64,000 nucleotides of DNA from Dendrolimus kikuchii. Taxonomy: Eukaryota > Arthropoda > Insecta > Lepidoptera > Lasiocampidae. The stretch lies in contig CM034392.1 of the NCBI GenBank assembly GCA_019925095.2, positions 23,657,887 to 23,721,886 on the forward strand, read 5' to 3'. The notes under the pieces are model-generated. The model saw only the letters and a program-made list of their open reading frames with translations. It was not told the DNA's origin and ran no database searches. Shown in pieces: positions 1 through 10,011 of the stretch (position 1 is its first letter; every line of letters begins with the position of its first letter). Position numbers and translations under genes: made by a program.

Positions 1-185
1 TGACATCAAAGGGGTAGCTGGACCACTTTAGACTTGCATAAAATAGAAATCAACGGAGGATCTTAAATGATACCTTTGTCAGAAAGACGAGCTGCGGAGG
101 CTTGCCGATATTAAATGTTATTTTAATTAGTACAAACATAATGTAAACTGTAGCTTAGTAATAAAAACTATTATTATAATAAATA

Positions 186-362
186 CCTCACTGCAGGGCT
201 CGGCACCCACTATAGGGGAACCGACAGTACACCCACCACGCTTGTCCAAAGCGGCTTGGCAAGTTTGACACATCGGTTATCTCGATGAGCAGGTTTCATC
301 ACGATGTTTTCCGTCACCGCTGTCAGAAATAAGTGGTGCATGCGTTCCGGCCAGAAAGACTA
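186..362 (-). mobile_element. SINE-B, head truncated
   Basis: It carries the family-B body in reverse (CCACGCTTGTCCAA, TTTGACACATCGGTTATCTC, GATGTTTTCCGTCACCG, GTGGTGCATGC). It stops within the segment next to the tRNA-like head at about 360. SINE-B is the lepidopteran tRNA-derived type described at 58618-58906. Confidence 0.72.
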
Positions 363-550
363 TTAAGTATTATCTTTTCCTAAATACAGGATCATAATTA
401 ATCCTTTAGCTAATTTTAGATAAGATTTTGGAAAAATAAAATAAAGAAGTTTTGACATAATTATGTTTAATGGCGCTTGTTGAACAAAACAAGTTATCAA
501 GCGTCAGTGTTGTCTGAACTACTGAATTAGGTTACGTCATTTTTGCCTAG

Positions 551-687
551 GACTGGTTCCTGTGTCTTACGATCGTTCATTTGCCTTACTACAGGGTAAA
601 ATTGTAGAGAAGCTCCATACAATTAATATTCAAATTTAACCGATGGTAAGGCAATCGAATGAATAGTAAGATTTAGGAATCGGCCAT
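551..687. mobile_element. palindromic MITE (family L), copy 1
   Basis: The left arm GGTTCCTGTGTCTTACGATC...TTTGCCTTACTACAGGGTAA recurs in inverse on the right (TTAACCGATGGTAAGGCAAT...AGTAAGATTTAGGAATCGGC). Arms are about 65 bp around a GAAGCTCCATAC centre. Confidence 0.6.
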
Positions 688-824
688 TAGTGAGGATTAT
701 AACCGACAATAGAGAGACGGCGCGCGGCTTGTCGGCATCTTTGACGGTCTTATCATTAGTATCTTAAAGATATCGAGCCTTTACAGCCATTTCTTTGTAA
801 ACGACATTTGCTTCGACATTGTAT

Positions 825-990
825 ACGAATTCCTGCGGCCGGGCGGCCTGTCGTAAGAGGCGACAAAACAACTCACAGCCAGGTGGTAGGGCATTTGCCC
901 GACTGGATGGCTACCACCCCTGGTCTAAAGTACGTCGCCATAACAACCTTGAGTTTTGTTCCGGCAATAGTGACCAGGTTCCAGTTTCAC
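825..990 (+). mobile_element. family A retroposon, 3' truncated
   Basis: It carries the 5' half of family A: CCTGCGGCCGGGCGGCCTGT, AGAGGCGACAAAACAACTC, a GGTGGTA...TACCACC hairpin and GTGACCAGGTTCCAGT. It then stops, unlike other copies, which run on to the A-tail. The two overlapping 61-codon ORFs are non-coding. Confidence 0.7.
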
Positions 991-1009
991 TAATGACGTC
1001 ATGATTTTC

Positions 1010-1148
1010 GATCACAACGCTCACAACGACCCATGTCAAGAGGTGGGTCGAATAACCGTTCCACTTGGGTTTACGATTGTAACGCCGGCAAGCAAGTGGA
1101 ACGGGAAAAATCGCGGTTGTGAACGTGGTCGTTGTGAGTCTCTAATGG
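1010..1148. repeat. palindromic MITE-like structure
   Basis: Two perfect 12-bp inverted pairs share one centre near 1080: CTCACAACGACC (1020-1031) with GGTCGTTGTGAG (1127-1138), and CCGTTCCACTTG (1056-1067) with CAAGTGGAACGG (1093-1104). The arms between them are partly matched. Likely a degraded foldback transposon. Confidence 0.55.
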
Positions 1149-1149
1149 A

Positions 1150-1709
1150 ACGTAGCCATAATCATTTGAGGTATTGAGGAGGTTGAAGCCTCGAGCGCCA
1201 TGTTGGCAGTGACGTTTACACAAGCATTAAAACGAGGAGCTAATAAAAACTACTTTATATTTCGATGGCATTTAAAAAAACATTATTATAAGATTTATAA
1301 TCCATTTTTTCATAATACCCCTTGTTTTGGATAAACTGGTTCTGTAGTAATTCATTATTTAAATCTACATACTTTTTTTGTCGCGTAAATCAAAAGGAGT
1401 AAGTAATTAATTTTAACATCTTACACGGAGTATTTTATTTTTGTGACGTTCTGATTTAGATGACTTTTGACATTACAGAAATAATTACATACGACCACAG
1501 AGCGTACCTTAATATAATAGAAGACATTTATTTATTTATGGAAAACTTACAGCTAAATACATTTGATTAGATAACTATAATTAACAACAGAAAGCCAATG
1601 ACAGGTTTTCACGAATAAGCTATTGGTTAAAAGTAACATGCAGACGTAAAAAAGGCACCGAGATTCTTAGTCAATGTTGTGAAATTTAAGGCTTAGACAC
1701 CGCTTGGCT
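1150..1709. other. AT-rich DNA, nothing identified
   Basis: Homopolymer runs and short palindromes only. No frame, terminus or match to families in this window. Confidence 0.5.
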
Positions 1710-2036
1710 CCGTGCAGGAACGGAGAAAGAATACAATTTCCTGCGGCCGGGCGGCCTGTCGTAAGAGGCGACAAAACAACCCACAGCCAGGTGGTATGGC
1801 ATTTGCCCGACTGGATGGCTACCACCCCTGGTCTAGAGTATGCCGCCATAACAACCTTGAGTTGTGTTCCGGCATTAGTGACCAGGTCCCAGTCTCTCTT
1901 AAGAGAGCAGCAGCGCATTTGTAGCACCTTTGGTGTTCCAAATGTCCATAGGCGATGGTAACCGCTTTCCATCCAGTGGGCCGTCTGCCTGTCAGCTGAA
2001 CTCTTGCAATAAAAAAATAAAAAAAGATAAATAAAA
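1710..2036 (+). mobile_element. family A retroposon, full length
   Basis: The reference copy. It begins at CCGTGCAGGAACGGAGAAAG and has a perfect TGTCG/CGACA stem and the GGTGGTA/TACCACC hairpin. It ends in GTCTGCCTGTCAGCTGAACT followed by an A-rich tail (CAATAAAAAAATAAAAAAA). The tail and 5' truncations elsewhere show target-primed retroposition. I see no tRNA-like boxes, so it may be a LINE-end-derived SINE. Confidence 0.75.
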
Positions 2037-2054
2037 CGTTCGTATATCTTAATA

Positions 2055-2174
2055 TTCATTCACTTGCCCTACCATCACATCGGTTGAATTTTGAAATTAC
2101 TTGTATGGAGCTTATGTCAAATTTTAACCGATAGTAAGGCAAATGAACGGTCAGTAAGATATAGGGACCGGCTA
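2055..2174. mobile_element. palindromic MITE (family L), copy 2
   Basis: CACTTGCCCTACCATC...CGGTTGAATTTTGAAATTAC pairs with GTCAAATTTTAACCGATAGT...AAGGCAAATG around CTTGTATGGAGCTTATG. The left arm is shorter than the right arm, which runs on to TATAGGGACCGGC. Confidence 0.6.
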
Positions 2175-2184
2175 TAAATAACTG

Positions 2185-2310
2185 AACACCTTCATAATAT
2201 TTTTTCCTTAAATAGTTCGTGGTAGACTTAGATGCAGTTATATTTCCTCTGCATATTATATCGGATATAATGCTAAGCGATAGTTTGTAGTGATTATTTT
2301 CATTAATTAT
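2185..2310 (-). mobile_element. LINE C-terminus, family N, remnant
   Basis: The minus-strand frame SKSTTNYLRKKYYEGVQLF matches the IKSTTNKLRGK...FEGVQLF segment of the 44-kb copy. It is squeezed between a palindromic MITE (2055-2174) and an antisense LTR (from about 2312), so the 115-codon ORF spanning it is a chimera. Confidence 0.5.
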
Positions 2311-2311
2311 C

Positions 2312-2700
2312 TTCTTACGAGTCAGCGGGACTCGAATTAAAATGCCGTTAGAATTATTATACAGTTTATTAGTACTACACAAACACGTATAACACAAATA
2401 CAAATATAACCGAACACAACAAATCCAAACGCAATGCGTAATTTAATAAAACGCGCAAAATCCATCAATATTAAATTCCCAAATGTACACACGTCACGCC
2501 CTATCGTAGTCGTAGCTCAATTGACTCCTCTCTCAATCAGGCCGTCGTTTTATACTTCACAAATGCGAATGTGCCCGCCCTCAACGTCCACACAATTTCC
2601 TATTAATCGTAATCCGCACACCTGGCTAATGATACAGCCGCAAACGAGTACAATAGAACAATCGGCTGTTCTCCACAATAACTAGAAACGTATGCCAATA
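2312..2700 (-). mobile_element. LTR of the same family, reverse, truncated
   Basis: The minus strand carries the 3' LTR end in the order AACACGTATAA-type block, AATAAACTGTATAATAATTC, TAACGGCATTTTAATTCGAG and CTCGTAAGAAG. Upstream are ATTAGCCAGGTGTGCGGATT and GGGCGGGCACATTCGC. The plus-strand 83-codon ORF in it is antisense. The 5' end is not clear. Confidence 0.62.
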
Positions 2701-3690
2701 GATAAGTGAACAAAATAAAACGATCATAAAAGATTACAACTAGTTCAAATCCCGACAGGTAATAAAATGTGTTTTTACAGATCTGTACGTGGAAGTTGTC
2801 TTTGTCGGGTGCTAAGTTATAACACTAGTATATGTAGGTGTTATATGTGTAATTTTCTGAAATAAATTGCGAGTATAATAGAATTATATTATCTTCAATC
2901 TATGACAACTTTGAATAACATGACACACCTCCTAACACCATATAAGTGTTAAACAAAAAAAAAATTGTCCTCCATTAACGCGTCATCAACCCGCCAAGGC
3001 TACTGTTGCAATAAAATATTACGTATCCGCAGAAATAATGGCTTTTCAAGCGTGAAATAATATCTTTTGCTGTGACAAGCGACTACTGGGTGACAGAATA
3101 TATCGCTTAAGCATATTATACAGACGACAATAGCTTTAGAACCACTGAAAAACTAAAGCTTACAATTCCGTGAAAAGGACACGGACAGATTTTGTACGGC
3201 CTCTGCCTATTTTCTTAAAATGCATGTACTTTGATGATTTTTTTCTTTATGGTATAGCAATTGACTCCAAATGATTACATAACTAACGAAATTACAGAGT
3301 GAGCACTTCAGGATGTTTAGGTATTTACAAAACTATTTTTCACTCATTCAGCATTTAATGAAAATTCAAAATTCAAGTTCCTAAATGATATTCTACTTGG
3401 AATAAAAACTAATTAGCGAATATATACAACTAAATTGTTGCGCTGACTGGCAGACAAAAGTGTACGACCAAGAAATGCTGCCTTAAAATCATTAAGGATT
3501 ATATGCGTGCAACTAGTCTCATAAAAGCCTTACGAAATACAGAAGAAAAACTAGAGAAGTGGACCTCAAAGTCCGAAGCAGATGCTGTAAACGCAACTGG
3601 GGCTTAACGCTAAGGTGATTGTGGTAATAAAGTAATAGAAAAATATTAATTGAACTACGGTTAAAGGCCTTATTGGCTATCATATCCGAG
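2700..3690. other. unassigned AT-rich DNA
   Basis: No protein-like frame or tail. Composition is even. It may hold old repeats that I cannot recognise. Confidence 0.5.
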
Positions 3691-3698
3691 TTTTTATA

Positions 3699-3705
3699 TC
3701 TTTAT

Positions 3706-3771
<66 letters not shown>

Positions 3772-3966
3772 TTATATATATATAATTCTTCGGTACGCGT
3801 GCGTAACTGAACTCTTCCTAAACGGTTGGACCGATTTTTATGAATTTTTTATGTATGTTTAAATGGGTTCGGGAATGATTTAGATTCACAGTGGGACCCG
3901 ATAAGTGGCGCTTTAATTGGGTTCTAAATGTTTTCAAGACAGGCCAGCGTCTGCAGGGATCGCTAG
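3699..3966 (+). mobile_element. non-autonomous Helitron H1 with TA-expanded 5' end
   Basis: The 3' end GCGTCTGCAGGGATCGCTAG (CTAG 3963-3966) and body (CTAAACGGTTGGACCGATTT) are type H1. TCTTTATATA occurs twice, at 3699 and at 3769, with a TA array between. The element's own TATATA start seems to have expanded. Confidence 0.7.
3711..3768. repeat. (TA)n microsatellite
   Basis: An almost pure TA run of about 58 bp within the 5' end of a Helitron. Confidence 0.85.
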
Positions 3967-4089
3967 TCTTATATATATTTCTAGAGTTAATAATAATATC
4001 AAACAAATGTAAAAATATGATAATTAAATATAAGAATTTGGGTTGTAACGTCTTCTTTAAATTCATGTTTCTCGATTATTTATGAATCA

Positions 4090-4620
4090 TTTAACATATT
4101 ACAAAGATAGGCAAACAGGCAACATAAATCCAGGAATTAATTAACATACTTTTGATAACGCCTTATTTATAAGACCTCGTCGTATACAGTCTACTGTTTA
4201 CGGAGTCGTAATGAATAAACAACAAATTCGCATTAATAAACTGAAAAAAGTAATTTAATACATTACGAACCATTTAAAGGGGTATTAAATTTATGTGAAA
4301 TCGCTGTATCATTTAAATTATTGTTTTTTGTCGCCTTACAATGTGATTAATGAACGAATATTGTTGTTGACGTACGAAAATATTTGTGGAAAATAAATGA
4401 GGACTAATAAATCATTCAGAAGCTTTTAATTTTAGTAAAATAAGCAAGAAACACAAGTGAAGATAGCTTAATAAAAATATATGATATACCTCTGTCACAT
4501 AGTCTGATAATGTTTCATTATCTTTATTCTTGATTGTACACACAATAGTTACAAATAAAACTACAAAATAGTGGTGATGTAGTACAAAGGCGAGTTAACC
4601 CTAAAAAGAGTTTTCTTCCA
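4090..4620. other. unassigned AT-rich DNA
   Basis: Nothing readable beyond A/T runs. Confidence 0.5.
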
Positions 4621-4708
4621 GCAAACCTATGGGTCTAGCAAGAGTAGACAAACAAGAGGCAGGGTTGTGTACATTAAAATTATTACATAAAAGTACTTAT
4701 TATATATG

Positions 4709-4890
4709 TATGCCATAACAATCTTGTGTTGTGTTCTGGCATTAGTGAGCAGGTTCCAGTTTCCCTTAAGAGAGCAGCAGCGCATTTGTAGCACTTTTGG
4801 TGTTGCAAATGTCCATAGGCGATGGTAACTGCTTTCCATCAAATGGACCGTCTGCCTGTCTGCTGAACTCAAGCACTAAAAAAAATACTA
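4709..4890 (+). mobile_element. family A retroposon, 5'-truncated
   Basis: It holds the 3' half from ATGCCATAACAATCTTG through GTCCATAGGCGATGGTAACT to the tail CACTAAAAAAAATAC. It starts directly in AT-rich DNA. Confidence 0.72.
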
Positions 4891-4982
4891 AAAACATTAA
4901 ATAATTTGAAAAATATAAATTTTGGTGAACTTAACAAAAAATGGATTTTTTTTTAATAAGTCAAAATTATCCAGATTCATAA

Positions 4983-5270
4983 TGTAACGTAGCTTTCCCG
5001 AACAGTTACCGCGTCGCCTCATACAAAATATGCGATGCTCTTCAAGAGCTAAGTGAGCTGAGTTTAGATTTGCAAAATCGTGATATGAGCCTAATGAGTG
5101 CTAATCAGAAAATTGAAAATGTGGTTCAAATATTTGGACGAAGAATAATTGAACCTGGTACGTACTATGAAAAGGCTTTGAAAGCAATGAATAAACTGTC
5201 ATTTTTTGGAGTGGAGCTACAAACAAATAGACTTCGAGAATTAGCGTGCCTCCCAAAAAGAAGTGGCAAA
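4983..5270 (+). pseudogene. hAT-like transposase-derived fragment
   Basis: An open frame of about 96 codons begins right after a stop at 4980. It contains YRVASYKICDALQELSELSL, then QNRDMSLMSANQKIENVVQI and YYEKALKAMNK. The pattern of a lineage-specific helix followed by (K)ICDALQEL..LS..LQ.RD resembles proteins related to hAT transposases, of the KIAA1586/zinc-finger type. No catalytic residues, zinc finger or start codon are present. The frame is cut off by a Helitron inserted at 5297. This is a decayed transposon piece, or less likely a retrocopy of a domesticated gene. Confidence 0.45.
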
Positions 5271-5296
5271 AAAAGTCCTATATATCTATATAAGTA

Positions 5297-5505
5297 CTAG
5301 CGGCCCCGGCAGACGTTGTTCTGCCCTTAAGAAATAAAATTTAGAACCCGATTGCAGCGCCACCTACCGGGTCTAAATGTAAGCTATCCTATCTTTCAAG
5401 TCGGATCAAACTGCACACGGTGTGCAAATTTGATTAAAATCGGTCAAGTAGTTTAGGAGTCCATCGTGGACAAACAACATGACACGTAATTTATATATAT
5501 TAAGA
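5297..5505 (-). mobile_element. non-autonomous Helitron (type H1), 209 bp
   Basis: On the minus strand it starts TCTTAATATATATAAAT and ends with the hairpin GGCAGAACAACGTCTGCC, then GGGGCCGCTAG. The flanks are A and T (A/TC...CTAG/T), the exact Helitron insertion rule. It cuts the hAT-like fragment upstream. Rolling-circle movement needs a Rep/helicase from elsewhere. Confidence 0.82.
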
Positions 5506-5965
5506 TATATAAAACAAACTCGTGTTAGTTACACCATTTGTAACTCAAGAAGGGCTGGACCAATTTTTATGATTTTTGTGTTTTTGGAATTGTCTTCGTC
5601 CGGAATACAATAATAAATATTAAAATATGATATTCATCAATAAAAAAAAATATCCAGTCACAACATCAGTCTAGCCATTCATTTGTAATGATCTTTCCCG
5701 GCCAATTTCGGCAATGGTGACTGCATTAAAACTCATTTTCATTTTTCTGATTTAGGTGAATTATTTTTGTCTGTTGTTCAAGTGGATCCCGGGATGGTTT
5801 AGATTCACGATTGCACCCGCTAGGTGGCGCCGCTGATCACCTCTTTAACGTTGCGAGCGATTTTAATGAAATTTTTTGTATTTTTTTAAAGTAGATTCGA
5901 GAATGGTTTAGATTAACAATTGGTCCCGGTTGTGGCGCTGCAATCGGTTTTTAGATTTTTATTTT
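5506..5965 (+). mobile_element. degenerate Helitron H1-like remnants
   Basis: GAAGGGCTGGACCAATTTTT (about 5550) and two copies of the GATGGTTTAGATTCACGATT / GGTGGCGC block (5790-5830, 5905-5940) indicate at least two decayed H1-type elements in a row. Ends cannot be placed. Confidence 0.5.
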
Positions 5966-6187
5966 TTAAGGGCAATGAAATGAATTTGACATCAATAAGC
6001 AACAAAGTAAAAATGTTTTAAATTTATAACGGTGTAAATATTAGTAGTGCCAATGAAACTTAGTTCGCGTTGCCAAAACGACCAGGAACTCAATTCTACT
6101 ATTACTATCGTGTCAAAGTCACCAAACACTATCGTCTCAATCGTAATAATATCTCTCTTTTCTTTCATCATATCCCAATTACTTGGG

Positions 6188-6517
6188 GTCGGCACAATAT
6201 GTCTTTTCCTTCCACACTCTTCTATTCTGACATACCTCTTCTGTCACACCGCATATCATCATGTCATCCATCACACAATCCATCCATCTTTTTTTTGGTC
6301 TACCTTTAAATTTGTACCCATCCATCTTGTAGTATAACATTCTTTTTATCACATGACTTTCATCTCTCCTCATTATATGCCTATACCAACTTAATCTTCT
6401 TCCTCTCAATTTGTCATCCACGGGTGCAACTTTCAAAGATCCCCTTATGTACTCATTTCTCACCTTATCCATTCTTGTAACACCACACATCCATCTCAAC
6501 ATTCTCATCTCAGCTGA
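6188..6517 (-). mobile_element. RTE-B LINE C-terminal fragment
   Basis: The minus strand reads AEMRMLRWMCGVTRMDKV, then VAPVDDKLRGRRLSWYRHI and GRPKKRWMDCV, and ends in YCADPK and a stop. This is the C-terminal tail of a second RTE-clade lineage, distinct from RTE-A. About 110 codons are open. Sequence N-terminal to AEM (above 6517) comes from an adjoining SINE-B copy, not from the element. Confidence 0.8.
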
Positions 6518-6524
6518 GTAATAT

Positions 6525-7108
6525 AATAATATATCAGCCCATAAATGTCCCACTGATGGACTCGGGCCTCCCATTATAGGGGGAACGGACAGTATTCCCG
6601 CCACGCTTGTCCAAGGCGACTTTGCAGGTTTGACACATCGGTTATCTCGATGTGCAGGTTACATCACGATAATATTTTCTTAAGTTTTCGCGACTTGTAT
6701 ACATAATAAAACTACGTTTTAACGGTTTTAAGCGCGGTAATTTTATTTGATTTTGGTTTTCCCGACGTTTCGGCCACTTTTCAGTGGCCGTGATCACGGA
6801 AGACGAAGATGTCAAGTGTCAACGAGTATTGTTAAAGTTTTATTTAGCCTACCGCCAACTTGCTAATTTTAATTTTGTTTATGGTTATTATTTACTCTAT
6901 GGGAGCCTAATCTAATTTACTACCGCTTCGCAACATGTTATGGCTTGAAGAGAAGAAGCGGCGCAAGAAACTCATCAGCAAACGAAACGTCGGAAAAACC
7001 AAAATCAAATAAAATTACCGCGCTTAAAACCGTTAAAACGTAGTTTTACATCACGATGTTTTCCTTCACCGTTGTTAGCACGTGGTAATTGTAACAATAT
7101 CATGACAT
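6525..7108 (-). mobile_element. SINE-B split by a family P insertion
   Basis: The body runs from AATATATCAGCCCATAAATG through the CATCGGTTATCTCGATG block to 6670. It resumes at 7046 with GATGTTTTCCTTCACCGT and GCACGTGGTAATTGT. The 375-bp interruption (6671-7045) is flanked by a 12-bp duplication of SINE sequence. The tRNA-like head is missing. Confidence 0.75.
6671..7045 (-). mobile_element. Penelope-like insertion (family P) with inverted 5' part
   Basis: It is flanked by the 12-bp direct repeat TTACATCACGAT (6659-6670 and 7046-7057), which interrupts a SINE-B copy cleanly. In minus orientation the 3' end is AAGTCGCGAAAACTTAAGAA followed by AATATT. A 63-bp stretch (6710-6772) is repeated in inverse at 6983-7045, so the 5' part is an inverted copy of the 3' part. 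Both arms carry CGAAACGTCGG. The TSD length, truncation and inversion suit a Penelope-like or other target-primed element. No ORF survives. Confidence 0.6.
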
Positions 7109-7109
7109 G

Positions 7110-7477
7110 TTTATTTTAACATTTGCTTTTGTAGTTTTCTTTCCTCTAGTCTTGAGTGTTGTTTAAAGTAAAGACCATTTGCACCTAACCTATTATACAA
7201 ATAAAAAACGACATTGAAAGCTTACGAATTTATTAATAACAATAAAATCTTAATATGATATAATTAAATCGATGTTTTAAATAGTTAGATCGTGTTTATA
7301 TGTCAAGGTGACTTTAAATTAAGTGCATTCTCCAACTATGCATTATACATATATTGCACTACTCCAGTCAAAACATTGCAGATAAAATATAATCCTTTAT
7401 TTATTGTGATTGCTATTTAATACGTTTCTACTGATTTGGTTTTTATGTATTGTCTTTTAATAAGTATGTGGTCTTTG
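7110..7477. other. unassigned AT-rich DNA
   Basis: No ORF and no family match between the split SINE-B and repeat G. Confidence 0.5.
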
Positions 7478-7925
7478 CTTAGTATGAAGTAGGTAGAACA
7501 TCGCTCCATCAATTTTGCTGTCTACCCTCCTTTTGTGTGAGGCGACGGCCAATACAGAGCAGGTTAGGAGCAGCCATTTTTTAACCGACTTTAAAAAAGG
7601 AGGAGGTTCTCAATTCGTCGAGATCTTTTTTTTATGTATGTTCACCGATTTACGTGATTCTTATTTAGTTTGATGCGGAATGGTTGCCATTTGGTCCGCT
7701 AAAAATTTAACATAGTTTGGCCCAGTAGTTTTCATTTTACGTGTGCTGTTCCTGTGTGTAACCTGAACCGAGCCAGGAGAGGGCGGATCTCAAGGTTGGT
7801 GGAGTTTCTGCTTTTCTAGTGCAAGGATCTAGGTCATATTTCTCTCATACAGTCCATTAAAAATTGAACCAGCATTTTTTCCGTAGGCTATAGCGCCCCA
7901 CACTACGTGTTTGATATATCTTTAA
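7478..7925 (+). repeat. dispersed repeat family G, copy 1, with foreign middle
   Basis: The outer blocks match 63195-63680: TCGCTCCATCAATTTTGCTG, GAGGCGACGGCCAATACA, GCCAGGAGAGGGCGGATCTC and CTTTTCTAGTGCAAGGATCT. The middle (about 7580-7730, GGAGGAGGTTCTCAATTCGT...) is a different common insect repeat that replaced or entered it. Copy 2 is free of it. Confidence 0.6.
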
Positions 7926-7944
7926 GTCTTTTGTAATTTCACTA

Positions 7945-7965
7945 ATATATATATATATATATATT
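7945..7965. repeat. (TA)n microsatellite
   Basis: A pure TA run of about 21 bp, followed by further TATATA near 7977. Confidence 0.75.
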
Positions 7966-8253
7966 GGTAGCGAACTTATATATATACAATATCTATAGAG
8001 ATGTTATTGGGTAAGGTGTATGGAGGTTGGCACTGAAAATCAGCGCTATATCGGGATTTTTAAAAAATTTCGATACAGCACAATGCTGAGTTGTCAACCT
8101 CGTTGACTAAAAATCTCGACGTACAAGCCTTAGATATTTATTTATTAATTACATATATGTTTTTGTGTTTTATGTAAAAATGTTGTGAATGTATTATTTG
8201 TTTGTTTTTTATGTATAGCGTCGTATTTTTATTTTATTTTTTTAGTCAATAAA

Positions 8254-8285
8254 TCTTTTCTTTCTTTCTTTCTTTCTTTCTTTCT
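8254..8285. repeat. (TTTC)n microsatellite
   Basis: Eight TTTC units directly after AGTCAATAAATCT. The AATAAA-bearing stretch 8200-8253 looks like a LINE or retroposon 3' end, so the array may be its tail. Confidence 0.75.
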
Positions 8286-8653
8286 ATTCTTGATGATAAA
8301 AGCTATTTGGCTTATGAAAATATCACCATGTTTCTGAATTTCTCTCCCTTCCTGTTCGCTTTCTCCGGAATACTCACATTCTCACACTGGCACCAAAAAA
8401 CGGGACCACAGAGCCAGCCCCCCTTTTTGGAAATGACGTCATTTATAGGGATAAAAAGTATACTGAGTATAAACCGGGATATAACCTAGCTCTGTGTCTA
8501 GTTTCATTTAAATCCGTTCTGTAGGGTCCACGCGATCCTCTATCAGGACAGACGGACAAAAATTCTAAAAATTGTATTCTCGGAATCTGCTGGTACGAAT
8601 TCCTGAAATCCACCCTTGTTTGCTTTAAATGTATCGTGCAAACTCGTACCCTA

Positions 8654-9220
8654 TAGAGAAGCAGGGGGAATGCCATTCACTTAAGGAAAATATGTTATAT
8701 TTATTCTGAATATCTTTATATTAAAAGTTGGACAAAATAAAACAGCTGTTCATTTAATCAGTAATCACTACTTTGGCTCGAAACGTATGATACTTTGCCT
8801 AATTAAGTGTAATATGGTAATTAAGCAAAAAAAGAAAGATGTTCCATGTTACCAGACTATGGGTAATTAACTGCTCATATAAAAGCATTTCGACGCCAAA
8901 AGCTATGTGTATAATAAAAAATAATGAAATATACACTAATGTGTTAATGAATTATAGCTAAATATAACAAATATTATCGAAATAGTAGTAAGAATAAAAT
9001 ATTGAAGTTAGCAATAAAAAGTTTAACCAATAATTTTGATAGCGTGATCGAAAACAAAGAGACGTACTTCTTTTTCTCTTGCTGCTAGCGGATTTGTAAA
9101 ACTAGTTACTGTTTGCTTTCACATCCTACTCCCCACGCTTCAACCTGTGTCCCGTAATTTAACGCAGTGAGTTACCTAAGTTATATTTGTGAGCGTCATT
9201 CCCTTGTTTCTTCTACAGAT
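8654..9220 (+). repeat. long inverted repeat, left arm (family K)
   Basis: This arm pairs in inverted orientation with 12296-12860. Shared blocks, in order from the outer end, are an AAGCAGGGG terminus, TTTATATTAAAAGTTGGA, AATCACTACTTTG, AAGCAAAAAAAGAAA, AAAACTAGTTACTGTTT and TGTCCCGTAAT. By eye identity is around two thirds. The outer edge is TA followed by TAGAGAAGCAGG. Confidence 0.6.
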
Positions 9221-9597
9221 TTATTACTGATTTTATAGATAAATAGATGTAGCTATTTATTTGACTTTTCAACAAATTTAAGATAGTAGTCAAGTCTTTC
9301 ATGAAAAAGTATGTTAAACCGTTAACTTTAAATTAGGTCCTTGGCATTAATCCAAGGAATCTCTGAATCGTTTCTAAGAAAGTATTTTTGTTTTTAATTT
9401 ATTGCTTTGAAATCGGTTGGAAAGTTCAGAGGCTTTATTTTTATTTGTCCATTAAATGAATACATCTGTATTTGATAATATTAATTTGCAACTCGTTTTC
9501 TAGATATGCCTCACGTAATATATTCAAGATTTTTCTAGATGTTCTTATTTCTTGTTTAGTTTTTAATTGATGTTAAGTTAAACATCCGTAATTTTAT

Positions 9598-9765
9598 AAA
9601 TGAGAAAGTGACTCTGTCTCTTACGCTTCCACGGAAAAACCACAGTACCGTTTTGGCTGAAAGAATAAACACAATATTATACTTTTTATCCCGGAAAATG
9701 GGATAGTCTCCGAAATGAAATTGAAAGTAGTTTTTTCGGGGACGAATAGCGGCTAAATAAAAAAA
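9598..9765 (+). repeat. repeat X copy
   Basis: TGAGAAAGTGACTCTGTCTC, CGCTTCCACGGAAAAACC and TACTTTTTATCCCGGAAAAT, then GGGGACGAATAGCGGCTAAA. This order is common in lepidopteran dispersed repeats. It matches 15046-15515 without its Helitron. Confidence 0.5.
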
Positions 9766-9970
9766 ATGCGATGGTGCTTCCTTACTGTCAAGATAACCTT
9801 GGGTCTTTACTAATTTTCATAAATACAATTTCAGTTACCAGTGACCCCTACAGCCTCAGTACAGTAATACAAAAGACAAGAGTGCTCTAAGGAGCGCTGT
9901 TTAGCGCAAGTTACGACTTGAAAAAGACGAATTAAACAGAATTTGTTTCAAAAAAATTAAGAAATAGCAC

Positions 9971-10011
9971 AATGATTATTTCAATCGCTTATGACGATTG
10001 AAATAATTATT
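9971..10011. repeat. 17-bp inverted repeat
   Basis: AATGATTATTTCAATCG (9971-9987), a 7-base loop, and CGATTGAAATAATTATT (9995-10011). One mismatch. Hairpin-forming. No assigned role. Confidence 0.5.

Noticed and set aside
2434..2685. 83-codon plus-strand frame
   Set aside because: Antisense to an LTR fragment.
6047..6337. 96- and 79-codon plus-strand frames
   Set aside because: Antisense to the RTE-B C-terminus.
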